Source of the DNA: Chrysogorgia sp. JL179-B06
Taxonomy: Eukaryota; Cnidaria; Anthozoa; Scleralcyonacea; Chrysogorgiidae
NCBI GenBank assembly: GCA_035772405.1
Contig: JAYKKM010000260.1
Coordinates: 1,555,501-1,619,500, forward strand
Reading direction: 5' to 3'
DNA: 64,000 bases
Below the pieces are notes generated by a model. That model did not search any database. It saw nothing but the letters and a program-made list of their open reading frames with translations, and was not told the DNA's origin. This document shows, piece by piece, positions 25,661-36,775 of the stretch. The number at the start of each line of letters is the position of its first letter. The first letter of the stretch is position 1. A program made the position numbers and the translations under genes.

Positions 25661-26050
25661 CAATCTCAACACCTGGATGTCTTGTCTCCATATAAATACC
25701 CTCTAACATGGTGAATCTCACAAGTTGTCAATAAAAAGTTACAACGTTTTGGAGGATACTGTATTGCAAGTACAAACCTTTTAAACATCGCTGCAGTTTC
25801 CGAATCTGTATTGGCTTCAATACACTCGCAAGATCTGTTTCTTGAATTAACATTAAATCATCAAGATCATCAACCCCAATACCAATTGGTATTTCTGTTG
25901 TTTTTTCTAATGTTTCTTCACTCAACTGTGGGAGACATGTCTGGATAAAGCTTGTAACATTCTCCATAGTATTGTGAAGTTTTAACAAATATTCCTAAAA
26001 TAATAGTATCAAGATACTGTAATCCAGAATATAAATACAAATAATATTAA

Positions 26051-26560
26051 AGGGAAATGGCAATAAAAATTTTCTTTGTCTCATTTGAAAGAACATTTAA
26101 AATAATATATGAAGACCTTTTAAAATTTCCCCGTAACTTCCTTAATTTTTGAAATGTCTGTGAACAAAAATATCTGCAATCCACCATCTTGTTTTATAAT
26201 TACAGTAGATCTAATTAAGTGACGTCAGAACCAGGGTAAACATTCTAAAAGTTGTCAATAATTGCCCAAATATCAGTGGAATGCGTTCAAATAGATTGCT
26301 AGTTCACTTAAAAGTATACAACACCCAAAACAACCACGATATAGCATCTATAATGACTGTGACGACCTGGTTGTGACGTCACGCATATCCAAGGATGGTT
26401 ATGCATATCCAAGATGGCGGAATGTTCAATGTTCTTTGTTAAAAATAAGTGAAATATTTACAGAACCAAGAACGATATGGAAAATCTGTAAAAGGTCTTC
26501 ATATATCATTTTAAAAGTTCTTTCAAATAAGATAAACTTAATTTTTATTGCCATTTCCCT
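26051..26560. mobile_element. 510-bp TTAA-flanked MITE
   Basis: AGGGAAATGGCAATAAAAAT at the left and its reverse complement at the right share inverted repeats of about 75 bp, flanked by TTAA at 26047-26050 and 26561-26564. It lies between the two CACTA-1 genes and has no coding capacity. Confidence 0.85.
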
Positions 26561-26592
26561 TTAAGTCTTAATTTATTGCAGTTTTTCTTAAA

Positions 26593-29308
26593 TCAATTAA
26601 AGTACACGGACATCACATTATACATCCACAACTGCATGTTTGAGGATAATGATCTCTTCATTATTTTTCGTGTATGAAGACAAACAACTGTACGACTTGA
26701 TACAAGAATAGCTGAAGCACTTATAGAGTAGACTGGTTGGGAAACATGCAATATCTTGTAATAACCCATTTCAGGCTTATATACAGCTTGGATTATTTTA
26801 ATTAGAAAGCAAACACTACATGTATGTTGAAAAAGCATTACAATTTTTCCAAACACCAAACCAAATTGGGTAAATTCAATTGCAATATAATCATCCTTTT
26901 TATACTTGATCCCATGAACAATACCACTAAGGGAGGTGACCACTTCTCTTGATGCCAAGTGGTGGTTCTTAAATGCATCCTTGATACAATCACTATATAA
27001 ATCTAAATTCAATGGAATTGCATCTTCAAAACAGACACTACTGCCAAACAGTGATCCACTACTATAATATGCTTGCAACAGTTGATGACGCTCAGCAAAC
27101 GTACGACATATATTAATTAAATTCTGGCTGTATCGAGCACATCTCTTAAAATATGAATGCTTACTTTCAAATCGAAGGGTTTAAACTCTCATCAAGGGAC
27201 CAAATTGCAATAACTGCCTTGGGTAATGAGCCAGATAATGATGCTTGGGTCTTAAAGGTGTGTCAGGGAATAGGGTAACACGAAGTTCAAAATATTCTTC
27301 AATTTTAATTCTTAAATATGCAACCTGGCCAAATGTTATTTTTGGTGCACACACAAGTTCAACAATTTCCCTTAGTAAAAGTATTAACCCCCAGACTTTA
27401 TCACTAGTATCTAGTACATTTAGGCAAATCAAAACTGGGAGCAGCCAAAGAAAACACCAATTTTGGACAGCATGTCCACCCAATTTCTTGCTTTTGTCGT
27501 TCAAAATGTTGGGCTTATCATTTGCATCACTCCCTTTGTACTTGAACTTAGTTATCATTTGGTTTAAAGAAACATAGGTAAATCACTTCCTTACTTAAAC
27601 CAGATAGTTGATGAAAAGAGCCAAATCATATTGAACCACACCTTCAAATAAATCATGGCCAAGACAAGGTGGCAAGCCAGGATTACATACATGGTAATAC
27701 CTCAATTCATTAAAAATGGAGTTGAAATTTATCCCATGATAATGACTTAATTCAGTATTGCTTTCAACTTTTTCCACAGCTTCTATGTAGTTGCTGGGTG
27801 TTCTCTTAGGGAAAATATCTAATACCTCACCAGATTTAATGTGATTAGATGTTATTAAGCAGGATCGACACACATGTGAAGTGCTACTAAAATTTTCTGT
27901 GAAGCCCCCAATGCAATGGCTGCCCAAATTATCTCCAAGAAACATTGCTACTGTTCCCCGTATATACTCATTGCCTACTAACTAATACACCACTTTCCTC
28001 AATCTCCTTGAGGTCATTGACTAGTTCACGGAATACAATATTCTGACCAAAATATTTAAAATCAGCCTCTTACTAGCAGAACAAGTTGCATTTGATCAAC
28101 CTTTGAGCGGTTTTCAGGGTAAATGTTACCTAGGGTAACATAAACTGCCAATACCTTGTGCTTCTTTTTTGCTGATCCTAATGGATTGACAACTTCAAAA
28201 GAATCTTGATAAAGTAATAATTTCAAAGCATTTGGGACTTCATTAAATAAAACATTACTTTTTGTTACTGCCATCAGTGATATCTTGTAAAACTCCCTCT
28301 TGAGAAGGAATGGGGTTATCAAATTGTTCTTTAACACTTTTGTCTTTCAAAAATTATGTAATAGTGTTAACAATAGGAACATACTCACAGCATCTTTTCA
28401 CATTATCCTTATCAAACCCAAGACAAATAGCAACTGGGGCAACATACCTGAAACTATCTTTAAAATACTGTTTTCGCCTATAATCAGTGCTTAGTGGACC
28501 TTTGTCAGCATGTACATTGTTAAATATGTCATTATTGAAAATTTCTTCAGTTATTTCATTGATTTGCATTTCAGAAATAGCTATTTCTTCCATTTTCTTC
28601 TTATATGTCCTCTTAAATAATTTTGGGATATGCTATGCATTGATTGCATCTCTTGAACCACCATTTGTACAGTAGTGACTCGCATATGGTACTTTGCACT
28701 AAGTTTTAAGTAAAATAAGGCCAAATTATTTAGGAACAACTCTCTATCATTTTCATCATCATTGCTATTATTCTCACCATCACTATCACAAAACGTTGAA
28801 TCATCTAAGCTGTCTGATGAGGTACATGGCATGTCTGTTACTTGAACATTATTATTAAGATAATAACTGTTAGGATTTATCACTAAATTTAGCAAAACTT
28901 TCCTGTTGGAAGTCTCTCTATGACGCCTACTTAGGTGAGAAAAAAATGACGATTTGACACGGAATTTAAAACCACATCCTTGAAAAGGGCAAGTAACTTC
29001 AGTATGTGACTTTTTAGATGTTGAAGTAAATCGTTCAAATTTCGAACAACTTGGGCACAAAAATCAAATGGGCATCGAATTTGAATGGTTTCACTTATAT
29101 CTATTAATGTTTCTTGTCTGTCATTTCTTAAATGGCCATGATCACGAGTTACATGAGATTTAAATGCATTGTAAGTGCGAAAAGGCCTCGTGCAACCCCG
29201 AACAGCACAGGGAAACTTAATATTTGCCTCGTTGGAGTGCATTCGGTAGTGTTGGGCATACCCTTTCAAAGACCCAGTTCGATGTAAACAGGCTTTACAC
29301 GAGTACAT
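26593..29308 (-). pseudogene. CACTA-1 transposase, C2H2 zinc fingers plus Tnp2-like domain
   Basis: Reading from MYSCKACLHRTGSLKGYAQH (start 29308), three C2H2-type fingers follow, the third being TCPFQGCGFKFRVKSSFF. Next come LNNLALFYLKLSAKYHM, QDSFEVVNPLGSAKKKHKVL and LGDNLGSHCIGGFTENFSS. Then LPPCLGHDLFEGVVQYDL and PLRPKHHYLAHYPRQLL follow, with the C-terminal part to 26593. This order matches animal CACTA-like transposases. Frame breaks occur near 29005, 28590, 28240 and 27975, with an in-frame TAA after VPIVNTIT (28354). The protein is therefore not continuous and the copy is probably inactive, although its ends look usable by a transposase supplied in trans. Confidence 0.75.
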
Positions 29309-30150
29309 TACAACAAAAACTATATACAGATATAAAAAGGTTAAGTAAACATCTATTTGCCTAGTAAAATATTGCTGATGACACAAACACACGCCAAAGT
29401 TCCGTAGTCAACTCCAACTTAAACAAGATTTCTCCTCGTGTTCGATAAAATGGCGCTGAAAAACACAAACCTGTCCCATGTCTCTGTGCGGTCCGAATTT
29501 GAACTATCCCACAATGGTTTGGAAGCAGCGATGCACAACAGCCTCCGTCCCCTGACTGTATCAAGCAATATCCTATTTACCAACTACTTTATTGATTCTT
29601 TTATCGCTAATAAAAATTCGAATTAAATAGATATCCATGTTTACGGCCGCACACTATGGTGAAACATTCATTCATTTCAAAACCATACCGAAGAACAAGT
29701 ATAATTCACATTCCCTATTGATTTCACAAATTATTGTAGTTCAGTTTGCACTGTACAATTAATAGTATTTTTTATCTCAAAAACCACACAGAACCAATAG
29801 TTTTTCTTAAATGTTGGAAAGCAGAATTTTTTAAAAGCAGAATTTTTTTAAAACAGAATTTTTTATAAATATAACAGTACTTTGTACGGTAATGTAACTT
29901 TACAATATAATTGTTAAATAACATGGTAGAATTTTTATGTGAAAAAACATAATTTTTAAAACAACAGTACTTTCTACTGTAACATTGCTGAGCAGTATAT
30001 TTGCTGTTACATTTTACTGTAGATTTTCATGTAAAAAAACAGATTATGTTAAAACAACACCACTTTCTAATGTAAAACGTCTTTACAGTAGACTTACTGT
30101 TAAATATTACAGTAGTTTTCCCAGTAAAAATACAGAAATTTTTAACAGTG

Positions 30151-31419
30151 TACCTTCGCAAGGTGCGCCGCCTCACGTTCTGCTTGAGGTCGAGACAACC
30201 CAAAGCTTTAGCACAGCACCAAACATAGTTACACGATCAGTTACTGGTATGAGTACAAAGAAGCTGAAAGTTCTCCACTCGCAAGGTGTGCCGCCTCAAC
30301 GTTCTGTTTCAAGTCATGCCAACTCAAAACGTCAGCACGTGGAGAGGTATTTCAGTCGACTTTTATTAAGATTCACGATTATTTAATTGAAAAGGAATTA
30401 TTGAATTTTTCCATTTTGTTTAGGTATATCACGTAGAACAGAAGCCTCAAACAATAAGGGTGGATACATCCATTTCGCCAATAATCGCAGAATCAAAGAG
30501 CTAAAACAATTGAACTGTTGTCAGTGGACAAACATAAATACACGCAACTAAGCAGTATGTTTTTTATGTTAATACAAAAACAACATGGATTCTACACATT
30601 ATATTAATATAAGCTGACAAAAATAATGTTACTATTATATTAATCTAAGCTGACAAAAATAATGTTACTATACATGTATATCATTCACACGACCTGTCGA
30701 TTTCAATTGGTATTTTAAGAATATCAAAGACAAAGCATTGTTTATGGGATATAAAATGCGACATAGGTATACCTCTTGGTCCTCAAGAATAGATACGGCG
30801 GCCTCACTGACGCCATTTTTCTTCAAGTTATTTTTGAAAAATGTATCCATTATTGATGAACAAAAAGCTAAACTTTAGAGAATATTTGAATAAAATCAAT
30901 CGAAATTAAATCATATAGTTGATTAAACTATATCATATTATACAGGATACAAACCATCAAAATTCTGAATTTTGTCATTTCCGCCATATTTTTTAGATGT
31001 ATGACAGACAGTATACGCTGTTCATGAAGAAATCCTTAGATTGAGGAAATTTGCTAAATCACAAAATTACTACAACGTATATGGTAACAGAATCTAATAA
31101 ATAAGAAAAACTGATCAGTGTACACCACCTTTGACTAGGTTTGTCTAGACACTTTATTTTTATGTTCTAACAAATGGCCATTGTTTTATTCAACACATTC
31201 ATGACAGCTTTCTTAAACACGTCCCCAGACTATAAATTAATTCCGGGCCACGAATATTTAACATTTTGCACCCATATCCACTCATTTCCCTACAGACGAT
31301 GCATTGACTACGAGGCGCCAAAAAATGACGAATCTCGTAGTCAAATCTAAAGCTCTCTATTAGCAAACTTATACACTCACTGAAGCACAAGGCTCACGTG
31401 TTGTTACCATATGGTTTAA
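30151..31419. other. right flank of CACTA-1, small tandem repeats
   Basis: 30160-30345 reads an open plus-strand frame (GAPPHVLLEVETTQSF ... ANSKRQHVE) followed by a GT; it could be a host exon, but I do not recognise it. At 30598-30672 a 38-bp unit (TTATATTAATNTAAGCTGAC) occurs twice. From 31370 the sequence is homologous to 32775 and 34240. Confidence 0.35.
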
Positions 31420-32125
31420 AGTGCCTATGCAGCGCCTTTCGTTTTTTAGTTATCTGTATAGAGGATGAAAAAATAGCTGATAAGTTAATTTATCGTTTTT
31501 GATTTGGACTTTTGATTTAGAAGATATCACTATTTAAACATTGCTATTTATATCAAAAAGCCGCAAATTAGAAAGGCTTGGAACGAGCCACACTGTGACG
31601 TCATTTAAGAGACGAATGTGTGTTTTGCCTTGGGGAACTTGTAAACACTGTATTAAACACACTGCAAGTTCTCTATGCGATATTCATCTTTACTGTCTGC
31701 GTATCGTTCAAGTAAGGTATCGTTCAAGTAAGGTATCGTTTAAGTAAGGATACGATGGACAGATATTTTTCTTTCAAATTCGCTTCATTAGAACATCCAT
31801 ACACTGCGTATCTGTCTGACATGATTGAATAGTTCAATATAAACGATAAATTTTATAGTATAATCTGGGAATCGAGCTCGTTTGATTACGACGCTGGGAA
31901 GATCCTGGACTCATCTCTTAAATGACGTCACAACCTAGTTTCCAGACTCCAGAATTGGCAGAAATACGTTTTCGGTTTTTAATCGGAATTTGCTTACATT
32001 TCTTAATTTGGATGCAAAATATCTTCTAAACGAAAAGTCCAAATAAAAAACTGTAAAATAATTTATCAGCTATTATTTGATCCTCTATACACATAACTAA
32101 AAAACGAAAGGGCTGCATAGGCACT
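31420..32125. mobile_element. 706-bp TTAA-flanked MITE with long TIRs
   Basis: AGTGCCTATGCAGCGCCTTT at the left and its reverse complement at the right share inverted repeats of roughly 100 bp. Both ends abut TTAA (31416-31419, 32126-32129). The paralogous sequence at about 32815-32835 reads ATGGTTTAAATATGATG without the element, an empty site. Inside, an 18-bp unit GTATCGTTCAAGTAAG repeats three times at 31695-31745. Confidence 0.85.
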
Positions 32126-32287
32126 TTAAATATGATGAAATTAGATAGCGCGCAAAATATATGTTCAGACTTTAGCTGCATTTGGCCCAATTTGGTTGGA
32201 ATTTTGTTAAAGGAAACGATAAATGCCTTGGAGTTGTAGTATTTGCGGGATATTTTTGGCAACATCTTTCCAGAAGCTGCTTAGTCA

Positions 32288-35215
32288 CGTTGAAAGATGT
32301 CACCGAAATTATCCAAATTTCCTTTAGTTATAACAACGCAGAGTTTCCGAAAGGTCTGGCCTGAAATGCTTCCAGTAGGAAAATCAAAGGACGAAGATGA
32401 CGGTTGTCAAATTATTCACTTGCTTTATTTTGCAATAAAGCGGCAAAACTTTGCGATTTCAATCATTGGTGCAAACAGGACAAGTGGGCTGGCCTTTGTG
32501 ATGTCATTGTGACACTTTTGCGCGCAAAATATTTGCAAAGCTTTTATTGGTTGAACGTTTGAGCCATGGTAATCATCATTTGGCACCATGTAATAAAAAA
32601 AGTTTCGCGTGATCTCGAGCACATCCTTTAGTTTAATCTTATTAAAATAGCGCATGATAACACAACCTTACTTACTGCGTCGCAAACAAACTAAACCCTC
32701 ATATAAAATATAACTAAACCTAAAAACTTCTATAGTCAAAATAAGGGATTTGTGATGGCAATAGTTATTATCAAACTTATACACTCGTAAAGCACAAGGC
32801 TCGCGTGTTGTTACCATATGGTTTAAATATGATGGATGACAGGAAATAAAATAGATATAGCGACAGGTAATAAGATAATAGATAGCGCGCGAAATATATG
32901 TTCAGACTTTACATGCATTTGGCCCGATTTTGTTGGAATTTTGTTAAAGTGAAACGATAAATGCCTTGGAGTTGTAGTATTTGCGGGATATTTTTGGCAA
33001 CATCTTTTCAGCAGCTGCTTAGTCACATTGAAAGATGTCACCGAGATGATCCAAATTTCCACTGTTTGTGCGTGGAGACGGCACATTCTACGTCATTCAA
33101 ATGATGAAATCAACCCTAACGAAGAACCTAGGGCTAATGAGAATGAATTTGCCAACGATAACTATGAACCATACGAGGAAAACGCGAATCAGCAAGATAT
33201 TTCAAACCGGAGTCAGATTAAGAGATCAGTGGCGCTGTATCTTCTGAAGCTTCAAAAGGATTGTCGTTTGCCCAAGACGGCAGTCGATAGCGTATTGGCT
33301 AACACAACAACGATATGCGAAGGAAAATCAAGTCTTGCTTACTAGGTTCTGCTGTTGACATTCACGAAGTAAATGGTTTTCTGACGGAAGAGAACTCAAC
33401 TATCAGTTCCTTCAAAGAGTTGGAAAATGATCAAAAAAGAGTTAAATACTATAAAGAAAACTTTGATCTGAAAGTAAGAGATCATGAATATTATTTTCAA
33501 AATTGGTCATATAGAACGATTTATGTTGGGATTATGATTATTAACCGTGGATTAATTTTCGAATGATTAATTATACAATTTGCGAACCGAGCAGACTTGT
33601 GCTTGGCGTTCGCCGCCCGCCCCCACACTCGCTACAAAGAGACCCTGGCTGCTGCTGGTCACGTGGCACCCTGCCACCCAGATTCTGGGTGCTAACAAAA
33701 AAATCCATTGTGGGCAGGGTGGGAAGAAATAGTTTGTCGCATATAAGAAAGTCGTTGAAAGATGTCACCGAAATTATCCAAATTTCCTTTAGTTATAACA
33801 ACGCAGAGTTTCCGAAAGGTCTGGCCTGAAATGCTTCCAGTAGGAAAATCAAAGGACGAAGATGACGGTTGTCAAATTATTCACTTGCTTTATTTTGCAA
33901 TAAAGCGGCAAAACTTTGCGATTTCAATCATTGGTGCAAACAGGACAAGTGGGCTGGCCTTTGTGATGTCATTGTGACACTTTTGCGCGCAAAATATTTG
34001 CAAAGCTTTTATTGGTTGAACGTTTGAGCCATGGTAATCATCATTTGGCACCATGTAATAAAAAAAGTTTCGCGTGATCTCGAGCACATCCTTTAGTTTA
34101 ATCTTATTAAAATAGCGCATGATAACACAACCTTACTTACTGCGTCGCAAACAAACTAAACCCTCATATAAAATATAACTAAACCTAAAAACTTCTATAG
34201 TCAAAATAAGGGATTTGTGATGGCAATAGTTATTATCAAACTTATACACTCGTAAAGCACAAGGCTCGCGTGTTGTTACCATATGGTTTAAATATGATGG
34301 ATGACAGGAAATAAAATAGATATAGCGACAGGTAATAAGATAATAGATAGCGCGCGAAATATATGTTCAGACTTTACATGCATTTGGCCCGATTTTGTTG
34401 GAATTTTGTTAAAGTGAAACGATAAATGCCTTGGAGTTGTAGTATTTGCGGGATATTTTTGGCAACATCTTTTCAGCAGCTGCTTAGTCACATTGAAAGA
34501 TGTCACCGAGATGATCCAAATTTCCACTGTTTGTGCGTGGAGACGGCACATTCTACGTCATTCAAATGATGAAATCAACCCTAACGAAGAACCTAGGGCT
34601 AATGAGAATGAATTTGCCAACGATAACTATGAACCATACAAGGAAAACGCGAATCAGCAAGATATTTCAAACCGGAGTCAGATTAAGAGATCAGTGGCGC
34701 TCTGTATCTTCTGAAGCTTCAAAAGGATTGTCGTTTGCCCAAGACGGCAGTCGATAGCGTATTGGCTAACACAACAACGATATGCGAAGGAAAATCAAGT
34801 CTTGCTTACTAGGTTCTGCTGTTGACATTCACGAAGTAAATGGTTTTCTGACGGAAGAGAACTCAACTATCAGTTCCTTCAAAGAGTTGGAAAATGATCA
34901 AAAAAGAGTTAAATACTACAAAGAAAACTTTGATCTGAAAGTAAGAGATCATGAATATTATTTTCAAAATTGGTCATATAGAACGATTTATGTTGGGATT
35001 ATGATTATTAACCATGGATTAATTTTCGAATGATTAATTATACAATTTGCGAACCGAGCAGACTTGTGCTTGGCGTTCGCCGCCCGCCCCCACACTCGCC
35101 CCCACACTCGCTACCACACTCGCTACAAAGAGACCCTGGCTGCTGCTGGTCACATGGCACCCTGCCACCCAGATTCTGGGTGGGAAGAAATAGTTTGTCG
35201 CATACATGAAAGTCG
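32288..35215 (+). repeat. 1.465-kb tandem duplication
   Basis: About 32288-33750 is repeated at about 33753-35215 with only a handful of differences. One is an extra CCCCCACACTCG-type stretch in the second copy; the first copy has a short extra piece before GGGAAGAAATAG. The junction shares CGTT with the flanks. Each unit carries one copy of the transposase 5' exon and one GACCCTGG-family repeat. An older, diverged copy of part of the unit lies at 31370-31419 and 32130-32340. Confidence 0.9.
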
Positions 35216-35709
35216 TTCTTCGAAATTAATATTTCCATTTTTTGCGCAGTTCTATGCAAGAAAGTAGAAAGTAGTTTCAACAAGAAAGTTGAAACATCAT
35301 CGCGTTAACATCTCTTTATTCGCGGAGAATATCGGATTACGAAGTGCCAACATGTGTCCAGGTGTTCTTTTAATGGCAACAAAAGACACCGAAGAAGACG
35401 TTTATAAGAGCATATCAACAGAAATTTCCTGTTCTCGGCTTTGTAAGGTACAATAATTTGTATAAAGATTCGAATCGCACGATTTTAAAGAACGCTGAAG
35501 AGATTTACGCTAAATTGTAGAATACCCGTCCACTTTCGCTATTTGTATCTGTTGACAGTTAGTGAAAGGATCAAATTACGGAAAGTTCATCATATACAAT
35601 TGCTTCGTTCTATTTTAAAACTCCATTTAATTTGATAACCATAAATAAACAAGTACACATAATATAAACCTTCGACATTGTATTTAAAGAGATTTTAGAG
35701 CGACCTGGT

Positions 35710-36000
35710 TTGTATAAATGTCGACGCATGGTTACTGTACGAATAGCCACTGCTTTGTCTTTAACGCCAAGAACTGATGCTCGAACACGGCTTGAGCTTT
35801 ATAGATGGGTAATCTATGGCGAATTTAATGGTGAAACTACGAGAATGGTTGTAGCTGTTGATATACCAATATCTCTCGATTGCCAATTGATCAGAACCTC
35901 GTCCAAATTTATCCTTCGCAAAAAGCAACCCAGGACTGAAGATGAAAAACAAAAGACTTTCCATAACCAGTGGGAAGAATACAAAGCACTTCCTTCATAA
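35710..36000 (+). CDS. hypothetical protein, 96 residues
   Basis: An open frame from an ATG at 35728 (or GTG/TTG earlier) reads ATALSLTPRTDARTRLELYR and later VVAVDIPISLDCQLI, ending at TAA. Composition looks protein-like. It lies between the CACTA-2 5' exons and its next exon, so it could be an exon or a fragment of an insertion. I do not recognise the family. Confidence 0.3.
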   Translation: MYKCRRMVTVRIATALSLTPRTDARTRLELYRWVIYGEFNGETTRMVVAVDIPISLDCQLIRTSSKFILRKKQPRTEDEKQKTFHNQWEEYKALPS

Positions 36001-36127
36001 ATAAGTACATTCGAGGCAGATAATATACTATTTAATCGAAATTTTCCTTCACCATAAATCTATAAAACGACGCAATAGACGCATTCGATTCGACCCTCCC
36101 TTCCCAAGGTAATATTATTGAAATACA

Positions 36128-36225
36128 CGTGGCACCCAGAATCTGGGTGCCACGTCACCAGCCGCAGCGAGTGTGGGGGCGGGCGGCGAGCGGAGATGAG
36201 ACCCTGGGTACGAGGTTGGAGGCGT
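36128..36225 (-). repeat. GACCCTGGGTACGAGG family repeat
   Basis: CACCCAGAATCTGGGTGCCACG is followed by CGCAGCGAGTGTGGGGGCGG and GAGACCCTGGGTACGAGG. It is the reverse orientation of the copies at 33600-33690 and 35075-35185. Confidence 0.7.
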
Positions 36226-36775
36226 ACTATGTCCCACTACTCAACGACTCATCTGTGCTTGACGAGGTACAATGAATAAAAATCATTTAATGGCAAATAT
36301 ATACATTTGTAAACAAAAAACGTATTTACGTTTATTTTGTATTTTAAGATTGATCGACCGCACAATACCATGCAAGATGGGTTTTTGAAAGACTTCTGTG
36401 ATGGAGAAACATTCAGTAGCCACCCATTTTCAGTTTGCCATACTGTCTTACAACTGTTAGTATTTTACGATGACCTCGAGTTGTGCAACCCCCTTCGGTA
36501 ATTACAGTATTCATCTTCATCCTAAGAAATAAATGGTTACCACCCAGTTAGGGACCGGTCATTATTTATACCCAGGGTTGGGGCCGAAGAGAAATTATTT
36601 TAACTGCCAAAAATTCACCTACCCAACCCAACTTGAACCAGAAATTTGGATCACCCCACCATTTTTAACCTTAAAAAATGTTTACCCAACCCTGGCAGAA
36701 ATGGTGCATTTTGTTACTTTTTACACATATTTGTACCTTTCTTGACATGACTACCAGTTTGCACTTTACGACTCT

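Larger units (their letters stand above)
21495..25967 (-). pseudogene. CACTA-1 accessory gene, SAM-domain (samd3-like) type
   Basis: Exon 1 (25967-about 25778) starts MENVTSFIQ and encodes a SAM-like helical domain (DDLDDLMLIQETDLASVLKP), with a GTTTGT donor. Exon 2 (about 24722-24240) holds WAKMPKAILDACDQKTRPKP and SERREMVRIICNEI. Further pieces at 24200-24003 (INWQPDNLPD-like, then QTYVSQ), 23877-23602 and 21874-21590 (VIDGLLVNKWLDGM, LEFIQRYI) follow in family order. Frame changes near 24260 and a TAA after PTPASVK at about 24003 break it. Proteins like this accompany CACTA-type transposases in fish and cnidarians as I recall; their biochemical role is unknown to me. Confidence 0.6.
20591..30150 (-). 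mobile_element. 9.56-kb CACTA/EnSpm-type transposon (CACTA-1)
   Basis: The left end reads CACTGTTAAAAAAATATCTG from 20591. The right end is the inverted counterpart ending TTTTTAACAGTG at 30150. Both ends are bordered by TA (20589-20590 and 30151-30152). Inside are two minus-strand genes, a C2H2/Tnp2-like transposase (26593-29308) and a SAM-type accessory gene (21495-25967). This is the typical arrangement for animal CACTA-like elements as I know them. Subterminal regions at both ends are packed with TACTGTA/ACAGTAAAA words. The ends are intact but the genes are decayed. Confidence 0.8.

Noticed and set aside
29438..29626. Plus-strand small protein at the CACTA-1 right side
   Set aside because: Open by chance opposite the transposase leader; no motif or splice context.
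32425..33086. Minus-strand small proteins repeated in the tandem units
   Set aside because: Repeated only because the DNA is duplicated; no family resemblance, while the plus strand reads transposase.
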